Below are positions 1 through 8,609 of a stretch of DNA of 64,000 bases, in pieces. The DNA lies in contig CALUPK010000001.1 in the NCBI GenBank assembly GCA_944322575.1, positions 62,001 to 126,000 of the forward strand. Reading direction: 5' to 3'. Under the pieces are notes generated by a model. That model was not told the DNA's origin, made no database searches, and saw only the letters and a list, made by a program, of their open reading frames with translations. The translations under genes and the position numbers were made by a program. Positions within the stretch are counted from its first letter, which is position 1; every line of letters begins with the position of its first letter. The stretch is from an uncultured Bacteroidales bacterium (GTDB lineage: Bacteria > Bacteroidota > Bacteroidia > Bacteroidales > UBA932).

Positions 1-1368
1 GCCTGCCCTGTGGACGTGCCCTATATCAGCGCCAACGGAGAGACTGACAACGTCCTCTGTGTGGCCAGAATGGAGAACTACAAGATTCTTACCAACATAT
101 TCAAGGAGATAGCAGCGCTTTTCCCCTCGGAGTACATCCACATCGGAGGCGATGAGGTGGATCACACCTCCTGGAACAACTGTCCTCACTGTCAGGCTCT
201 GATTAAGGAGTATGGTCTGGACGGCCCTCAGGAGCTTCACAGCTGGTTCGTATACGAGGTCGAGGACATCATCCACAAGCTCGGCAAGAAGATGGCCGGA
301 TGGGACGAGATAGTCATCTCCGATGCCCGTTATGACAGTTCTTCCATGGTATATGCCTGGAGGAGCGTGAAGAGCGGACGTATGTCTGTGGACAAAGGAT
401 ACAGGACTGTCGTCCAGATAGGCGAGTACTGCTACCTCGACATGAAGCAGTCTCCTGCCGAGAGAGGCCACAGCTGGGCCGGTATCGTACCCCTGTCGAA
501 GACCTACTCGCTGGAACCGGATGAAATCTTAGTGGGAGCTCCGGCTGACAGCGCCCTGATCGTGGGAGTGCAGGCCGGTCTTTGGGCTGAGCTGCTGGCA
601 TGGCCGCCGAGGCTGATGGAATACCAGCTCTTCCCCCGTCTGTGCGCTCTCGCCGAGGTGGGCTGGAGCAGCAAGGACGCCCGGAACTTCGGGAACTTCG
701 AGCAGCGGCTCTACGCGGAGCATTTCTCCCGTCTGTACAATATGGGCATCGCCTTCCGGGTGGCACCGCCCGAGGTGACATTCGACGGTCAGGAGCTTCA
801 GGTGCGGCCTCCCCATCCTTCGGCGGTAGTCCGCTATACGATGGACGGCAGTGCCCCCGTCGCTTCCTCACCGGTATGCCGCGGAGCTATTGTCACCGAC
901 AGTCCCGAGGCGTTCCGCTTTGCGACATTTTTCGGGGACGGGCTCAGCAGCATAGCCGTGGGCGCCTCCAATATCGACCTTTATCACTATATTGAGCCGG
1001 AGATGACGGTTGAGAGCAATTTCCCCCTGTCCGAGAACAATCTCAAGGCCCTGGCCCGCCGCGGAGGAGTCGGATACTCGCAGCGGGTGCTGCAGGAGGG
1101 AGATGTGCTGACCTACACCATGACGGCTCCCGTGGAATGCAGCCGTATCACTGTCACCAGCGGTGCTCCTTCTTCCGGGATGTTCTATGTGACCGATGCG
1201 TACGTGGAGTACACTACTGCAGACGGACAGACTGTCAATGCCGGTGAGCTGTATCACGGTACCCTTAGTTTCGAGCCGTGCGGACCGGTGACTCAGGTCC
1301 GGGTGGTTATGACGGATTCCAATGACGGATATACAGCTGTGCTTCACGGTCTGAGCATAGAGAAATAG
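1..1368 (+). CDS. Beta-N-acetylhexosaminidase, glycoside hydrolase family 20 (5' end missing)
   Basis: Removes terminal N-acetylhexosamine residues from glycans, probably in the periplasm or at the cell surface. The frame is open to the window edge, so the signal peptide and the front of the barrel are missing; 455 residues are visible. The GH20 signature HIGGDEV lies near visible residues 47-53, and its Asp-Glu pair is the catalytic dyad (Glu as acid, Asp orienting the substrate N-acetyl group). A later block with WAELLAWPP and FPRLCALAEVGW is the typical end of the barrel. Next come a chitobiase-type C-terminal segment (VRYTMDGSAP) and a C-terminal region that looks like an F5/8-type carbohydrate-binding domain. 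An MFS transporter starts 11 bases after the stop, so the two are probably cotranscribed. The family call is firm; the exact substrate (host mucin, chitin oligomers, peptidoglycan) is not readable. Confidence 0.93.
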   Translation, partial: ACPVDVPYISANGETDNVLCVARMENYKILTNIFKEIAALFPSEYIHIGGDEVDHTSWNNCPHCQALIKEYGLDGPQELHSWFVYEVEDIIHKLGKKMAGWDEIVISDARYDSSSMVYAWRSVKSGRMSVDKGYRTVVQIGEYCYLDMKQSPAERGHSWAGIVPLSKTYSLEPDEILVGAPADSALIVGVQAGLWAELLAWPPRLMEYQLFPRLCALAEVGWSSKDARNFGNFEQRLYAEHFSRLYNMGIAFRVAPPEVTFDGQELQVRPPHPSAVVRYTMDGSAPVASSPVCRGAIVTDSPEAFRFATFFGDGLSSIAVGASNIDLYHYIEPEMTVESNFPLSENNLKALARRGGVGYSQRVLQEGDVLTYTMTAPVECSRITVTSGAPSSGMFYVTDAYVEYTTADGQTVNAGELYHGTLSFEPCGPVTQVRVVMTDSNDGYTAVLHGLSIEK

Positions 1369-1379
1369 CAGAGTGGAGT

Positions 1380-2687
1380 ATGAAAGGATATAAACTGAGA
1401 CTAATATTACTGAGTTTCTTAGAGTTTGCGGTCTGGGGAGCTTATCTGACCAGCCAGGGAAGGTACCTGGCCGGTGTAGGATTCGGGGAGAGGATAGGGA
1501 TGTTCTATGCCATTCAGGGCATCGTCTCTATCTTCATGCCTGCAGTTATGGGTATTATCGCGGATAAATGGATTCCGGCGCAGAAGCTCTTGGGCATCTG
1601 TCACGTAGTGGCCGGTGCGGCTATGATCGGGGCCGGAGTCTACGGTATATCGGCCGGAGAGGCGGTGCAGTACGGCACCCTCTTCGGGCTGTACGCCGTG
1701 AGCATAGCCTTCTTCATGCCTACCATCGCTATCTCCAACTCGGTGGCCTACACCATCCTCGAGAAGGCCGGGAAGGATCCGGTCAAGGATTTCCCGCCGA
1801 TCAGGGTATGGGGTACAGTGGGCTTTATCTGCTCGATGTGGTTCGTGGATCTGGTGCATTTCCGCGGCGCTGCCATGCAGGAGACCTCGATGCAGTATGT
1901 GGTTTCGGGTGCACTCAGTATCCTGCTGGCTCTCTATACCCTGACCCTGCCCGAGTGTCCTGTGAACCGTTCGTCTGAGAAGAAGTCCATAGTGGATGCT
2001 ATGGGGCTGAGGGCCTTCACTCTGTTCAAGCAGAGGAAGATGGCTATATTCTTCATCTTCTCGATGCTCCTCGGAGTGGCCCTGCAGATAACCAATGGCT
2101 TTGCCAATCCTTTCTTAGCCGACTTCGGCAATCTCGCTGAGTACAGCGGAACCTTCGGAGTGGAGCACTCCAACATGCTTATATCTCTGTCACAGGTGTC
2201 CGAGACTCTGTGTATTCTGCTGATTCCGTTCTTCCTGAAGCGGTACGGTATCAAGAATGTGATGCTCATCGCGATGCTTGCCTGGGTGCTCCGTTTCGGC
2301 TTCTTTGCAGCCGGTAATCCGGGAAGCGGAGTATGGCTCATCATCCTGTCGATGATAGTATATGGTGTGGCTTTCGATTTCTTCAATATCTCCGGCTCGC
2401 TCTTCGTCAATGAGACCACTGACAGATCTATCCGTTCCAGCGCTCAGGGACTGTTCATGCTGATGACCAACGGAATAGGAGCTGCAGCCGGTACTATCGG
2501 CGCTCAGGCCGTGGTCAATGCCTTAGTCAACTCGCACCGTATTCCAGGCGCCGACGGAGTCATCGACTGGGGCGCGGTTATGACCGGATGGAGCCACGCA
2601 TGGTGGCTGTTCGCCGCTTACGCCCTCTTAGTCGCTATTCTCTTTGCAATCCTTTTCCGCTACAAGTATCAGCGTCCGCAGAACTGA
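1380..2687 (+). CDS. MFS transporter, nucleoside:H+ symporter (NupG-like) type
   Basis: Inner-membrane permease of 435 residues with about twelve hydrophobic segments. The N-terminus (LRLILLSFLEFAVWGAYLTS, then a GRYL turn) resembles the NupG/XapB branch of the major facilitator superfamily, in which the first helix carries an aromatic-WGA motif. The central cytoplasmic loop lies near residues 190-220. Members of this branch take up nucleosides, but Bacteroidota homologues are often found beside glycan-degrading genes. Its position directly behind a hexosaminidase suggests import of the released sugar; that is inference. The first codons are AT-richer than the rest and include CTA, ATA and TTA, a common feature of translation starts. 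A strong hairpin 20 bases after the stop ends the transcript. Confidence 0.85.
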   Translation: MKGYKLRLILLSFLEFAVWGAYLTSQGRYLAGVGFGERIGMFYAIQGIVSIFMPAVMGIIADKWIPAQKLLGICHVVAGAAMIGAGVYGISAGEAVQYGTLFGLYAVSIAFFMPTIAISNSVAYTILEKAGKDPVKDFPPIRVWGTVGFICSMWFVDLVHFRGAAMQETSMQYVVSGALSILLALYTLTLPECPVNRSSEKKSIVDAMGLRAFTLFKQRKMAIFFIFSMLLGVALQITNGFANPFLADFGNLAEYSGTFGVEHSNMLISLSQVSETLCILLIPFFLKRYGIKNVMLIAMLAWVLRFGFFAAGNPGSGVWLIILSMIVYGVAFDFFNISGSLFVNETTDRSIRSSAQGLFMLMTNGIGAAAGTIGAQAVVNALVNSHRIPGADGVIDWGAVMTGWSHAWWLFAAYALLVAILFAILFRYKYQRPQN

Positions 2688-2707
2688 TTGCCTGTAGAAG
2701 AATGTAG

Positions 2708-2754
2708 CGAGCCGTCGCTGTAAGTCTATTCAGAATGCTTACAGCGACGGCTCG
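2708..2754. terminator. Bidirectional terminator hairpin between convergent genes
   Basis: A perfect 17-bp inverted repeat (arms 2708-2724 and 2738-2754) with a 13-nt loop lies between the convergent MFS transporter and hydrogenase genes. Each outer flank has only a short T-containing run, so the strength of the stem rather than a long U-tract would do the work. It can serve transcripts from both sides. Confidence 0.8.
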
Positions 2755-2779
2755 TTGTATGGTATATTCCGTCCGTGCG

Positions 2780-4249
2780 TTACTTTTCGCGGCGGGAGGC
2801 GTAGGTGTCGTCGATGGTGTCGAGCTCGGTGTTGTACTGTTTCTTTCCTGAAACAGAGTCGTTGTATGTGCAGGGTCCTGAGATACAGCCGTCAGGACAT
2901 ACCATCATCTCGAGGAACTGAGCCGGAGCCTTTTTGGTCTTGGCATAACTCTTGAGAAGGGCGATGTTTTTCTTGTCCATACCTGCTACGCGGAGAGAGT
3001 TGACGTCTTCTCCGAGGAATGCCTTGACTGCACCTGCGACTCCACCGCTCTGACCGAAAGCGTGGGCCTCTTTGACGGAGAGAACCTCTACCTCGTAAGG
3101 CTCGACCTTGTCAAAGTCGATCTCATATCCGGAGAGGACACTGCCGAGCTCCTCGAATGTCATGACATAGTCCACATTGGGGTTGCTCTTTGCCTCTTTC
3201 CGCTTGGCTATGCAGGGGCCGATGAATACTTGTTTGGCAGCAGGATATTTTTCTTTGATTATCTGGGCGCTGTAGTACATGGGCGAGCCGGTGGATGACA
3301 CATAGGTGGCCATCTCGGGGATGTGCTTGCGTACCAGCTCGATGTAGGAGGGGCAGCAGCTGGTGGTCATGAAAGGCTGACCTTCTGCGAGCTTCTCCTT
3401 GAGCTCGTGAGCCTCGTTGGAAACGGTCATCATGGCGCCTTCCGCTACCTCGACTACTGCCGAGAAGCCGATGGCCTTGATGGCACCGTAGAGTTTCTCC
3501 TTAGTAGTCTTGAACTGACCGAGAATAGAGGGAGCGACCATGGCCACGACAGGGCGGCCGTCCCATATATTGTTGAGTACATCGAATACCTGAGATATCT
3601 CGAAAATGGCACCGAAGGGACAAGCGTTCAGACATTTACCGCAGTAGATGCACTTGCTCTCGTCGATGTGCTCCACTCCGTACTGGTCTTTGGAGATAGC
3701 CTTTACAGGGCATGCCTCCTCGCATGGTACGGGGATGTACACTATGGCGTGGTAGGGGCAGCTCTGGTAGCACTTGCCGCAGTTGATGCACAGGTCGTGG
3801 TCTATTACGGCCTGACCGTGAAGCTTGATGTCATGGGATATGGCGCCTTTGGGGCAGTTCATGGAGCAGCTGCGGGCTACACAGCCGCGGCACAGATTGG
3901 TAATCTCGTAGTTGGTCTTTACGCAGGATGAGCAGGCTTCGTCGATAACGCACATGATGTTGTCTTTCTGCTCTCTCTCTCCACTGATAGCGCGGCGGGC
4001 GTATTCCGAGAGGGGAGTCAGCTCGTCTTTCTCGTCGCTCATGTCGTAACCGAGCAGAGGAAACATCTTGTATTTCCATACGGCCCTCTCCTTATGCACG
4101 CAGCATCTGCCCAGAACCTCTGCTTTGCGGGGACTGAGCTGGATAGGCAGTCTGTCGATATCGGCAACGAGCCGGTCTTCTTTCCACTTGTTAACCATCA
4201 TCGCCAGCAGTTTGTGGCGGACAATCATCACATTGTTAGTAAAAGCCAT
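2780..4249 (-). CDS. [FeFe] hydrogenase, monomeric group B type
   Basis: Cytoplasmic iron hydrogenase of 489 residues, expected to reoxidise ferredoxin by reducing protons to H2 during fermentation. Cys-rich segments for Fe-S clusters sit near residues 106-132, 154-164 (CINCGKCYQSCP) and 200-210 (CIYCGKCLNACP). The H-cluster motifs follow: L1 TTSCCPSY near 295, L2 GPCIAKRKE near 344, and L3 EMMVCPDGCISGPC near 447. L1 ends in SY rather than the GW of classical group A enzymes, and the N-terminus is not the group A ferredoxin module; both features fit the group B enzymes common in gut Bacteroidales. No maturation genes (hydE, hydF, hydG) are in the window, and the gene has its own promoter. 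The hydrogenase call is firm; the subgroup is inferred. Confidence 0.9.
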   Translation of the reverse strand: MAFTNNVMIVRHKLLAMMVNKWKEDRLVADIDRLPIQLSPRKAEVLGRCCVHKERAVWKYKMFPLLGYDMSDEKDELTPLSEYARRAISGEREQKDNIMCVIDEACSSCVKTNYEITNLCRGCVARSCSMNCPKGAISHDIKLHGQAVIDHDLCINCGKCYQSCPYHAIVYIPVPCEEACPVKAISKDQYGVEHIDESKCIYCGKCLNACPFGAIFEISQVFDVLNNIWDGRPVVAMVAPSILGQFKTTKEKLYGAIKAIGFSAVVEVAEGAMMTVSNEAHELKEKLAEGQPFMTTSCCPSYIELVRKHIPEMATYVSSTGSPMYYSAQIIKEKYPAAKQVFIGPCIAKRKEAKSNPNVDYVMTFEELGSVLSGYEIDFDKVEPYEVEVLSVKEAHAFGQSGGVAGAVKAFLGEDVNSLRVAGMDKKNIALLKSYAKTKKAPAQFLEMMVCPDGCISGPCTYNDSVSGKKQYNTELDTIDDTYASRREK

Positions 4250-4281
4250 ACAGTAACTTACGATTTGTTAGAAAAATGCTG

Positions 4282-4311
4282 CAAATGTAGTATTTTATCC
4301 TTAATCTCCAA
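4282..4311 (-). promoter_or_regulatory. Bacteroidota-type promoter of the hydrogenase gene
   Basis: On the minus strand, TACATTTG (4282-4289) matches the -7 consensus TAnnTTTG exactly. TTGG (4308-4311) lies 18 nt upstream as a weaker -33 box and overlaps the last codons of the glycosyltransferase gene. The implied leader is about 25-30 nt. This makes the hydrogenase an independent unit rather than the end of the envelope operon. Confidence 0.65.
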
Positions 4312-5317
4312 CTTTTCCTGAAGGATATCTGAACCCGCATACCGCAAGCTGGATTATAGATACTTTAGAGCGGGGAACCGGTGCTGCGGAAGGAGTTGTC
4401 TTCAAGTCTTTCCGCATGCGGCGGAAGTCCCTGTGGGCTCTGAAAACTGACTTGAAAAATGAAATCTTGCCGGTCAGCAGGTAGACGCAGGCTATGGCGC
4501 CGTCCACGCACATGCGCGTGAATATGATTCTGGCGCGGGAACCGGAAGGCAGGTTTTTGTGCATCATCAGGAGGTTGTTGCGGAAGTTCAGGTACAGCTT
4601 CCTCGGGGAGTTGTTGGGAAGAGTACCGCCTCCGACATGGTATACGGCAGAAGCCGGGTCTACCCATATCTCCCATCCGGAAAGCATCGCTCTCCAGCAG
4701 AGGTCTATCTCTTCCATGTGGGCGAAGAAGCTCTCATCTAAGCCTCCGAGCTCTTTCCATACTCCGGAGCGCACCATGCAGGCGGCGCCTGAGGCCCAGA
4801 AAACCTGGCACGGGGTGTCGTACTGACCTTTGTCTTCTTCAACTGTGGCAAGTATCCTGCCCCGGCAGTATGGAAAATACCACCTGTCCACGAACCCTCC
4901 GCTGGCTCCGGCATGTTCGAACCATCCCCGCATGTCGTAGCTCAGGATTTTAGGAGCGCATACGGCGCATCGGGGCATGGCGTTCATGAATGCCTCCAGC
5001 TCGGACAGCCATCCTGGAGTGACTTCGATGTCCGAGTTGAGCAGCAGATAGTAGTCGAAGGCTTCTTCCGCTTCGTTGGATATCCGGTCCAAAGCCCTGT
5101 TGTACCCTCCCGTGAAACCGTAGTTCCGGTCCAGCAGGATGAGCCTGACTTCTTCAGGCCATCTCCTCCGCAGCAGCTCTACAGAGCCGTCCTCTGAGCC
5201 GTTGTCCGCCACATAAAGGACATCTCCGGGAGGCATGTGCTTTAAAACGGAGGGGATAAATTTTTCTAAATATGCCTTTCCGTTCCAGTTGAGTATTACG
5301 ACAGCAGTCCGTGACAT
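4301..5317 (-). CDS. Glycosyltransferase family 2 (rhamnosyltransferase-like)
   Basis: Transfers a sugar from a nucleotide donor to a growing surface glycan on the cytoplasmic face of the inner membrane. The 338-residue protein opens with VVILNWNG, has the acidic nucleotide-binding patch VADNGSEDGS, a DXD-like NSDIEV near residue 108, and the acceptor-side block ending in HMEEIDLCWRA. This is the layout of the GT2 subset that includes dTDP-rhamnosyl transferases. It follows murF by 12 bases and closes the run patatin-barrel protein, flippase, dut, murF, consistent with making or modifying an exported polysaccharide or O-antigen. Donor and acceptor cannot be told from sequence. A hydrophobic stretch near residues 270-290 may associate with the membrane. 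Confidence 0.85.
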   Translation of the reverse strand: MSRTAVVILNWNGKAYLEKFIPSVLKHMPPGDVLYVADNGSEDGSVELLRRRWPEEVRLILLDRNYGFTGGYNRALDRISNEAEEAFDYYLLLNSDIEVTPGWLSELEAFMNAMPRCAVCAPKILSYDMRGWFEHAGASGGFVDRWYFPYCRGRILATVEEDKGQYDTPCQVFWASGAACMVRSGVWKELGGLDESFFAHMEEIDLCWRAMLSGWEIWVDPASAVYHVGGGTLPNNSPRKLYLNFRNNLLMMHKNLPSGSRARIIFTRMCVDGAIACVYLLTGKISFFKSVFRAHRDFRRMRKDLKTTPSAAPVPRSKVSIIQLAVCGFRYPSGKVGD

Positions 5318-5329
5318 GGTAATGTTTTT

Positions 5330-6655
5330 TTACAATATATCTTTCAGCAGAGGAAGATGCACCGCGTTGGAACCCTTGAGGAGGATGCAGCAGCCTTCCA
5401 TCGGGGCATTAAGGATGATTGCGCGGGCTTCCTCTACGTCCCGGCAGAATGTGAAGCGCCTGTCTGCCGCCACTTCCGGGAAGGAGGCGGCAGCGTGCAG
5501 GAATTCTCCTCCTACGAAGACGGCTCTCTCGCAGTCCGGCATCGAGGCGACGGTCTCCATCACCCGGAGATGCTCGGCTTCCGAGTCTGCTCCGAGCTCA
5601 AGCATCTGGCCGAGAATCAGTGTCTTGTGTGGGAACTGAGAAGCGGCGAAATTACCTATGGAGGCCTTCATGCTCGAGGGGTTGGCGTTGTAGGTGTCCA
5701 ATATCAGAAGGTTCCGGCCGGTACGTTCCAGCTGGGAACGCATGTTCGACGGTGTATAGGCTTCTATGGCGGCTGCGGCCGCTTCGGACGGAACACCGAA
5801 ATACCGGCCTACGCATAGTGCGGCCATGACATTGGGCGCGTTGTAGGAGCCAATGAGGCGGGTGCGGACGGTAATCCCTTCGGGCAGGGACATCCTCAGG
5901 TACGGTTCATCTGTGGAGACGGGAAGAATCTCAGCTCCTGAGGACTCCGTTCCATAGCATACAGTCTTCAGGTCAGGCCGCTGCGAGACCATCGACCGGA
6001 GTTCGGGGTCATCGGCATTGAGGAAGACGGTGTCTCCGGTTCGCTGCAGATAGTCGTAGAGCTCGCCTTTGGTCCGCTTGACCCCCTCGTATGAGCCGAA
6101 GCCCTCGAGGTGGGCCTTGCCTACATTGGTGATGAGTCCGTAATCGGGCAGGGCAATGGCTGCCAGTGCGGCGATTTCTCCCGGATGGTTGGCCCCCATC
6201 TCTATGACGGCTATCCCGGTGCTGTCGGTGATGCGCAGCAGGGTAAGGGGAACGCCGATATGGTTGTTGAGGTTCCCAATGGTGGCTGTTACCCGGTATT
6301 TTGCAGAAAGCACGGCGCAGATCAGTTCCTTGGTTGTAGTCTTGCCATTGGTACCGGTCAGGCCGATGACCGGTATGCGGAACCGAGAGCGGTGCCTGCG
6401 GGCCAGCTTCTGTAAAGCTTCTATGGTGTCGTCTACTACGATGTACTGCCCTTCATCGGGAATGCCGCTGTCCCTTGAGACTACTGCCCATGATGCGCCT
6501 GAGGCGAGAGCCTGTGAAGCAAAGCGGTTGCCGTCGAAGTTCTCTCCCTTCAGGGCGAAGAACATGGCTCCAGGCTCTATGCTGCGGCTGTCGGTCGATA
6601 CTCCGGAGGAGGAGAGAAATGCGTCGTACAGACGGTTGTCGATTGTCTTGTCCAT
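5330..6655 (-). CDS. murF: UDP-N-acetylmuramoyl-tripeptide--D-alanyl-D-alanine ligase
   Basis: Adds D-Ala-D-Ala to the UDP-MurNAc-tripeptide with ATP, the last cytoplasmic step of the peptidoglycan pentapeptide. Mur ligase features are clear: an N-terminal domain with STDSR and GENFDG, the P-loop [12 protein letters not shown], the metal/substrate block IEMGANHPGEI, then the C-terminal domain with LILDTYNANPSS. I start at the ATG giving MDKTIDNRLY (441 aa). The frame stays open upstream, but that would run deep into dut and add 28 unlike residues; the chosen start leaves 16 bases after the dut stop. As usual in Bacteroidota, murF is separate from the dcw cluster found at the other end of the window. 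Confidence 0.95.
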   Translation of the reverse strand: MDKTIDNRLYDAFLSSSGVSTDSRSIEPGAMFFALKGENFDGNRFASQALASGASWAVVSRDSGIPDEGQYIVVDDTIEALQKLARRHRSRFRIPVIGLTGTNGKTTTKELICAVLSAKYRVTATIGNLNNHIGVPLTLLRITDSTGIAVIEMGANHPGEIAALAAIALPDYGLITNVGKAHLEGFGSYEGVKRTKGELYDYLQRTGDTVFLNADDPELRSMVSQRPDLKTVCYGTESSGAEILPVSTDEPYLRMSLPEGITVRTRLIGSYNAPNVMAALCVGRYFGVPSEAAAAAIEAYTPSNMRSQLERTGRNLLILDTYNANPSSMKASIGNFAASQFPHKTLILGQMLELGADSEAEHLRVMETVASMPDCERAVFVGGEFLHAAASFPEVAADRRFTFCRDVEEARAIILNAPMEGCCILLKGSNAVHLPLLKDIL

Positions 6656-6671
6656 TGTCCTTGATATTATA

Positions 6672-7106
6672 TTATCCGCGTCCTGTGGAACCGAAGCCGC
6701 CTTCTCCCCGGGAGCTTTCTTCCAGCACCTCGACCTCATCCCACTCGACTTTCTCGTGGCGGGCCACCACCATCTGGGCGATGCGCTCTCCGGGATTGAG
6801 GGTGAAGGGCTCTGCGGAGAGATTGACTAAGATGACCTTGATCTCGCCTCTGTAATCGGCATCGATGGTGCCCGGAGTGTTGACCAATGAGATGCCGTGT
6901 TTTATGGCTAAGCCGCTGCGGGGACGTATCTGTGCTTCGAATCCGGCGGGCAGCTCGATGTACAGCCCGGTGGGGATGAGCTCTCTCTGCAGGGACTGGA
7001 GGGTGAGCGGACCGGGTATGTCGGCCCTGAGATCCATGCCTGCGGACTGCCCGGTGGCGTAAGCGGGCAGGGGATAGGGGGATTTATTGACTATCTTTAC
7101 TTTCAT
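6672..7106 (-). CDS. dut: dUTP diphosphatase
   Basis: Hydrolyses dUTP to dUMP and pyrophosphate, keeping uracil out of DNA and feeding dTMP synthesis; a trimer in this family. All five dUTPase motifs are present in 144 residues: AGMDLRA (1), PRSGLA (2), [10 protein letters not shown] with the catalytic Asp and Tyr (3), RIAQMVV (4), and the C-terminal arm [10 protein letters not shown] (5). Length is normal. Its start overlaps the end of the flippase gene by 23 bases, so translation is probably coupled; murF follows 16 bases later. Confidence 0.97.
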   Translation of the reverse strand: MKVKIVNKSPYPLPAYATGQSAGMDLRADIPGPLTLQSLQRELIPTGLYIELPAGFEAQIRPRSGLAIKHGISLVNTPGTIDADYRGEIKVILVNLSAEPFTLNPGERIAQMVVARHEKVEWDEVEVLEESSRGEGGFGSTGRG

Positions 7107-8595
7107 CTGCGGTAATGGTTTTATGTCGTCTGAAATATTTTTCTATGAGGAGCAGACCGGCTATGTATACGCCTGCTAAGACAGTACGGATGGCCAATAC
7201 CCAGCCGTAAGGGACGGTGTCAGGCAGCGCAGTGCCTGCGGTGTAGAGCAGCAGGCCGAGGATGATGACACAGGAGATTTTGCTCCAGCGGTAAGGGATG
7301 TGGTAGTACTTGCGGCCTGTCAGGACGGAGATCACCAGCATGGTCAGGTAGCTGAAGAAGTGGCCCCAGGCTGCGGCGTGATAGGAGTATACCGGAAGGA
7401 ATACGATGTTGATGACGGCGGTCACTGCCAGACCGGCTGCCGTGATGTAGATGGCGAAGGATGGACGGTCGGACAGCTTGTACCACATCGATACGTTGAA
7501 CAGCATTCCCATCATCATGTAGGCCAGCAGCATTACAGGCACGATGTCCATGCCCTCGCGGAAGTCGCTTCCCACTATGAGCTGTATGATGTCTATGTAA
7601 AAGGTGACTCCGAGGAAAATCAGCATGCAGAACATCACAAAATACTCCATCACCGAGGCGTAGACCCGCTTGAAGTCTTTCTTCCCGGTGTTGGAGAAGA
7701 AGAACGGCTCTGCTGCGAAACGGAACATCTGCACGAAGAGACTCATGATCACTGCTACTTTGACGGCTGCCTGGTAGACGCCTAAGTCTGCACGCCAGAG
7801 GCTGTCGTCCACATTGAAGAAGCGGAAGAGGATCCTGTCGAGGAAGTCGTTGATGACTCCTGGCAGTCCGGCGACCATCAGCGGCAGGGAGTAGCGCAGC
7901 ATGTCTTTCAGGGTCCTGCGGTCTGTACCCATGCCTAACATGAACAGCTCAGGAATGAAAAGAATGAAGCAGATAACGCAGCTTACGAGGATGGAGAATA
8001 TCGGGTAGGAGAAATCCGGTGCGGCGGGTATCAGCCCCGAGAGCAGGTTGTCCGGATGTGCGGCGGCGAACTTGGGATACCAGAGGAAAAGCAGGAGGTT
8101 CGAGCCGGTTTCAGTGAAGATTTTCACTACCTTGAATATAGCGAATCTCCAGGCACGGTTCTCCTGCCTGAGCTTGGCGAAGAGTATGGCCGTGAAGCAG
8201 TCGGAGAAAAGGATGATGCCTATGTAGATATAGAGATTCCAGTAGTCTCCGTACCCCATCCGTCCGGCCAAGTCCCTGCCGAATACAATCATCAGCAGCA
8301 GGAATACCGCCGAGACTGTCGAGACAGCGGCCAATGCCCCTGAGAAGACACGACGCGGCTCATAGCCATCCTTGCTGGCGAAACGGAAGCATCCTGTCTC
8401 TAATCCCATGGTCAGCAGGACTTGGAAGACGGCGATGTAGGACATGAACTCCGTGAGCACCCCGTAGTCAGAAGTGGAAAGGGTGTAGGTGTACAGGGGC
8501 AGGAGCATGTAGTTCAGGAAACGGGCTACTATAGTGCTTGTCCCGTAGATGGCTGTCTGTCCGGCGAGCTTGCCGAGTGTCTGTCTCATTCCCAT
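7084..8595 (-). CDS. Polysaccharide flippase, Wzx/MOP superfamily
   Basis: Inner-membrane protein of 503 residues with roughly 12-14 hydrophobic segments, related to lipid-linked oligosaccharide flippases of the MATE/MOP superfamily. The N-terminal block [18 protein letters not shown] is characteristic of Bacteroidota oligosaccharide flippase proteins. The start is chosen at an ATG (MGMRQTLGK) because the open frame further upstream begins only with TTG; an ATG two codons later is an alternative. It lies 14 bases behind the patatin-barrel gene and overlaps dut. Together with the GT2 gene downstream it suggests export of a surface polysaccharide or lipid-linked intermediate; a role in lipid II flipping is not excluded, because no other flippase is visible in the window. 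Confidence 0.85.
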   Translation of the reverse strand: MGMRQTLGKLAGQTAIYGTSTIVARFLNYMLLPLYTYTLSTSDYGVLTEFMSYIAVFQVLLTMGLETGCFRFASKDGYEPRRVFSGALAAVSTVSAVFLLLMIVFGRDLAGRMGYGDYWNLYIYIGIILFSDCFTAILFAKLRQENRAWRFAIFKVVKIFTETGSNLLLFLWYPKFAAAHPDNLLSGLIPAAPDFSYPIFSILVSCVICFILFIPELFMLGMGTDRRTLKDMLRYSLPLMVAGLPGVINDFLDRILFRFFNVDDSLWRADLGVYQAAVKVAVIMSLFVQMFRFAAEPFFFSNTGKKDFKRVYASVMEYFVMFCMLIFLGVTFYIDIIQLIVGSDFREGMDIVPVMLLAYMMMGMLFNVSMWYKLSDRPSFAIYITAAGLAVTAVINIVFLPVYSYHAAAWGHFFSYLTMLVISVLTGRKYYHIPYRWSKISCVIILGLLLYTAGTALPDTVPYGWVLAIRTVLAGVYIAGLLLIEKYFRRHKTITADESKDSQ

Positions 8596-8609
8596 AGTCT
8601 GCGGCAATA

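Noticed and set aside
1-2687. Polysaccharide utilisation locus at the left edge
   Set aside because: Only a hexosaminidase and an MFS transporter are visible; no SusC/SusD pair, sensor or further glycoside hydrolase is in view.
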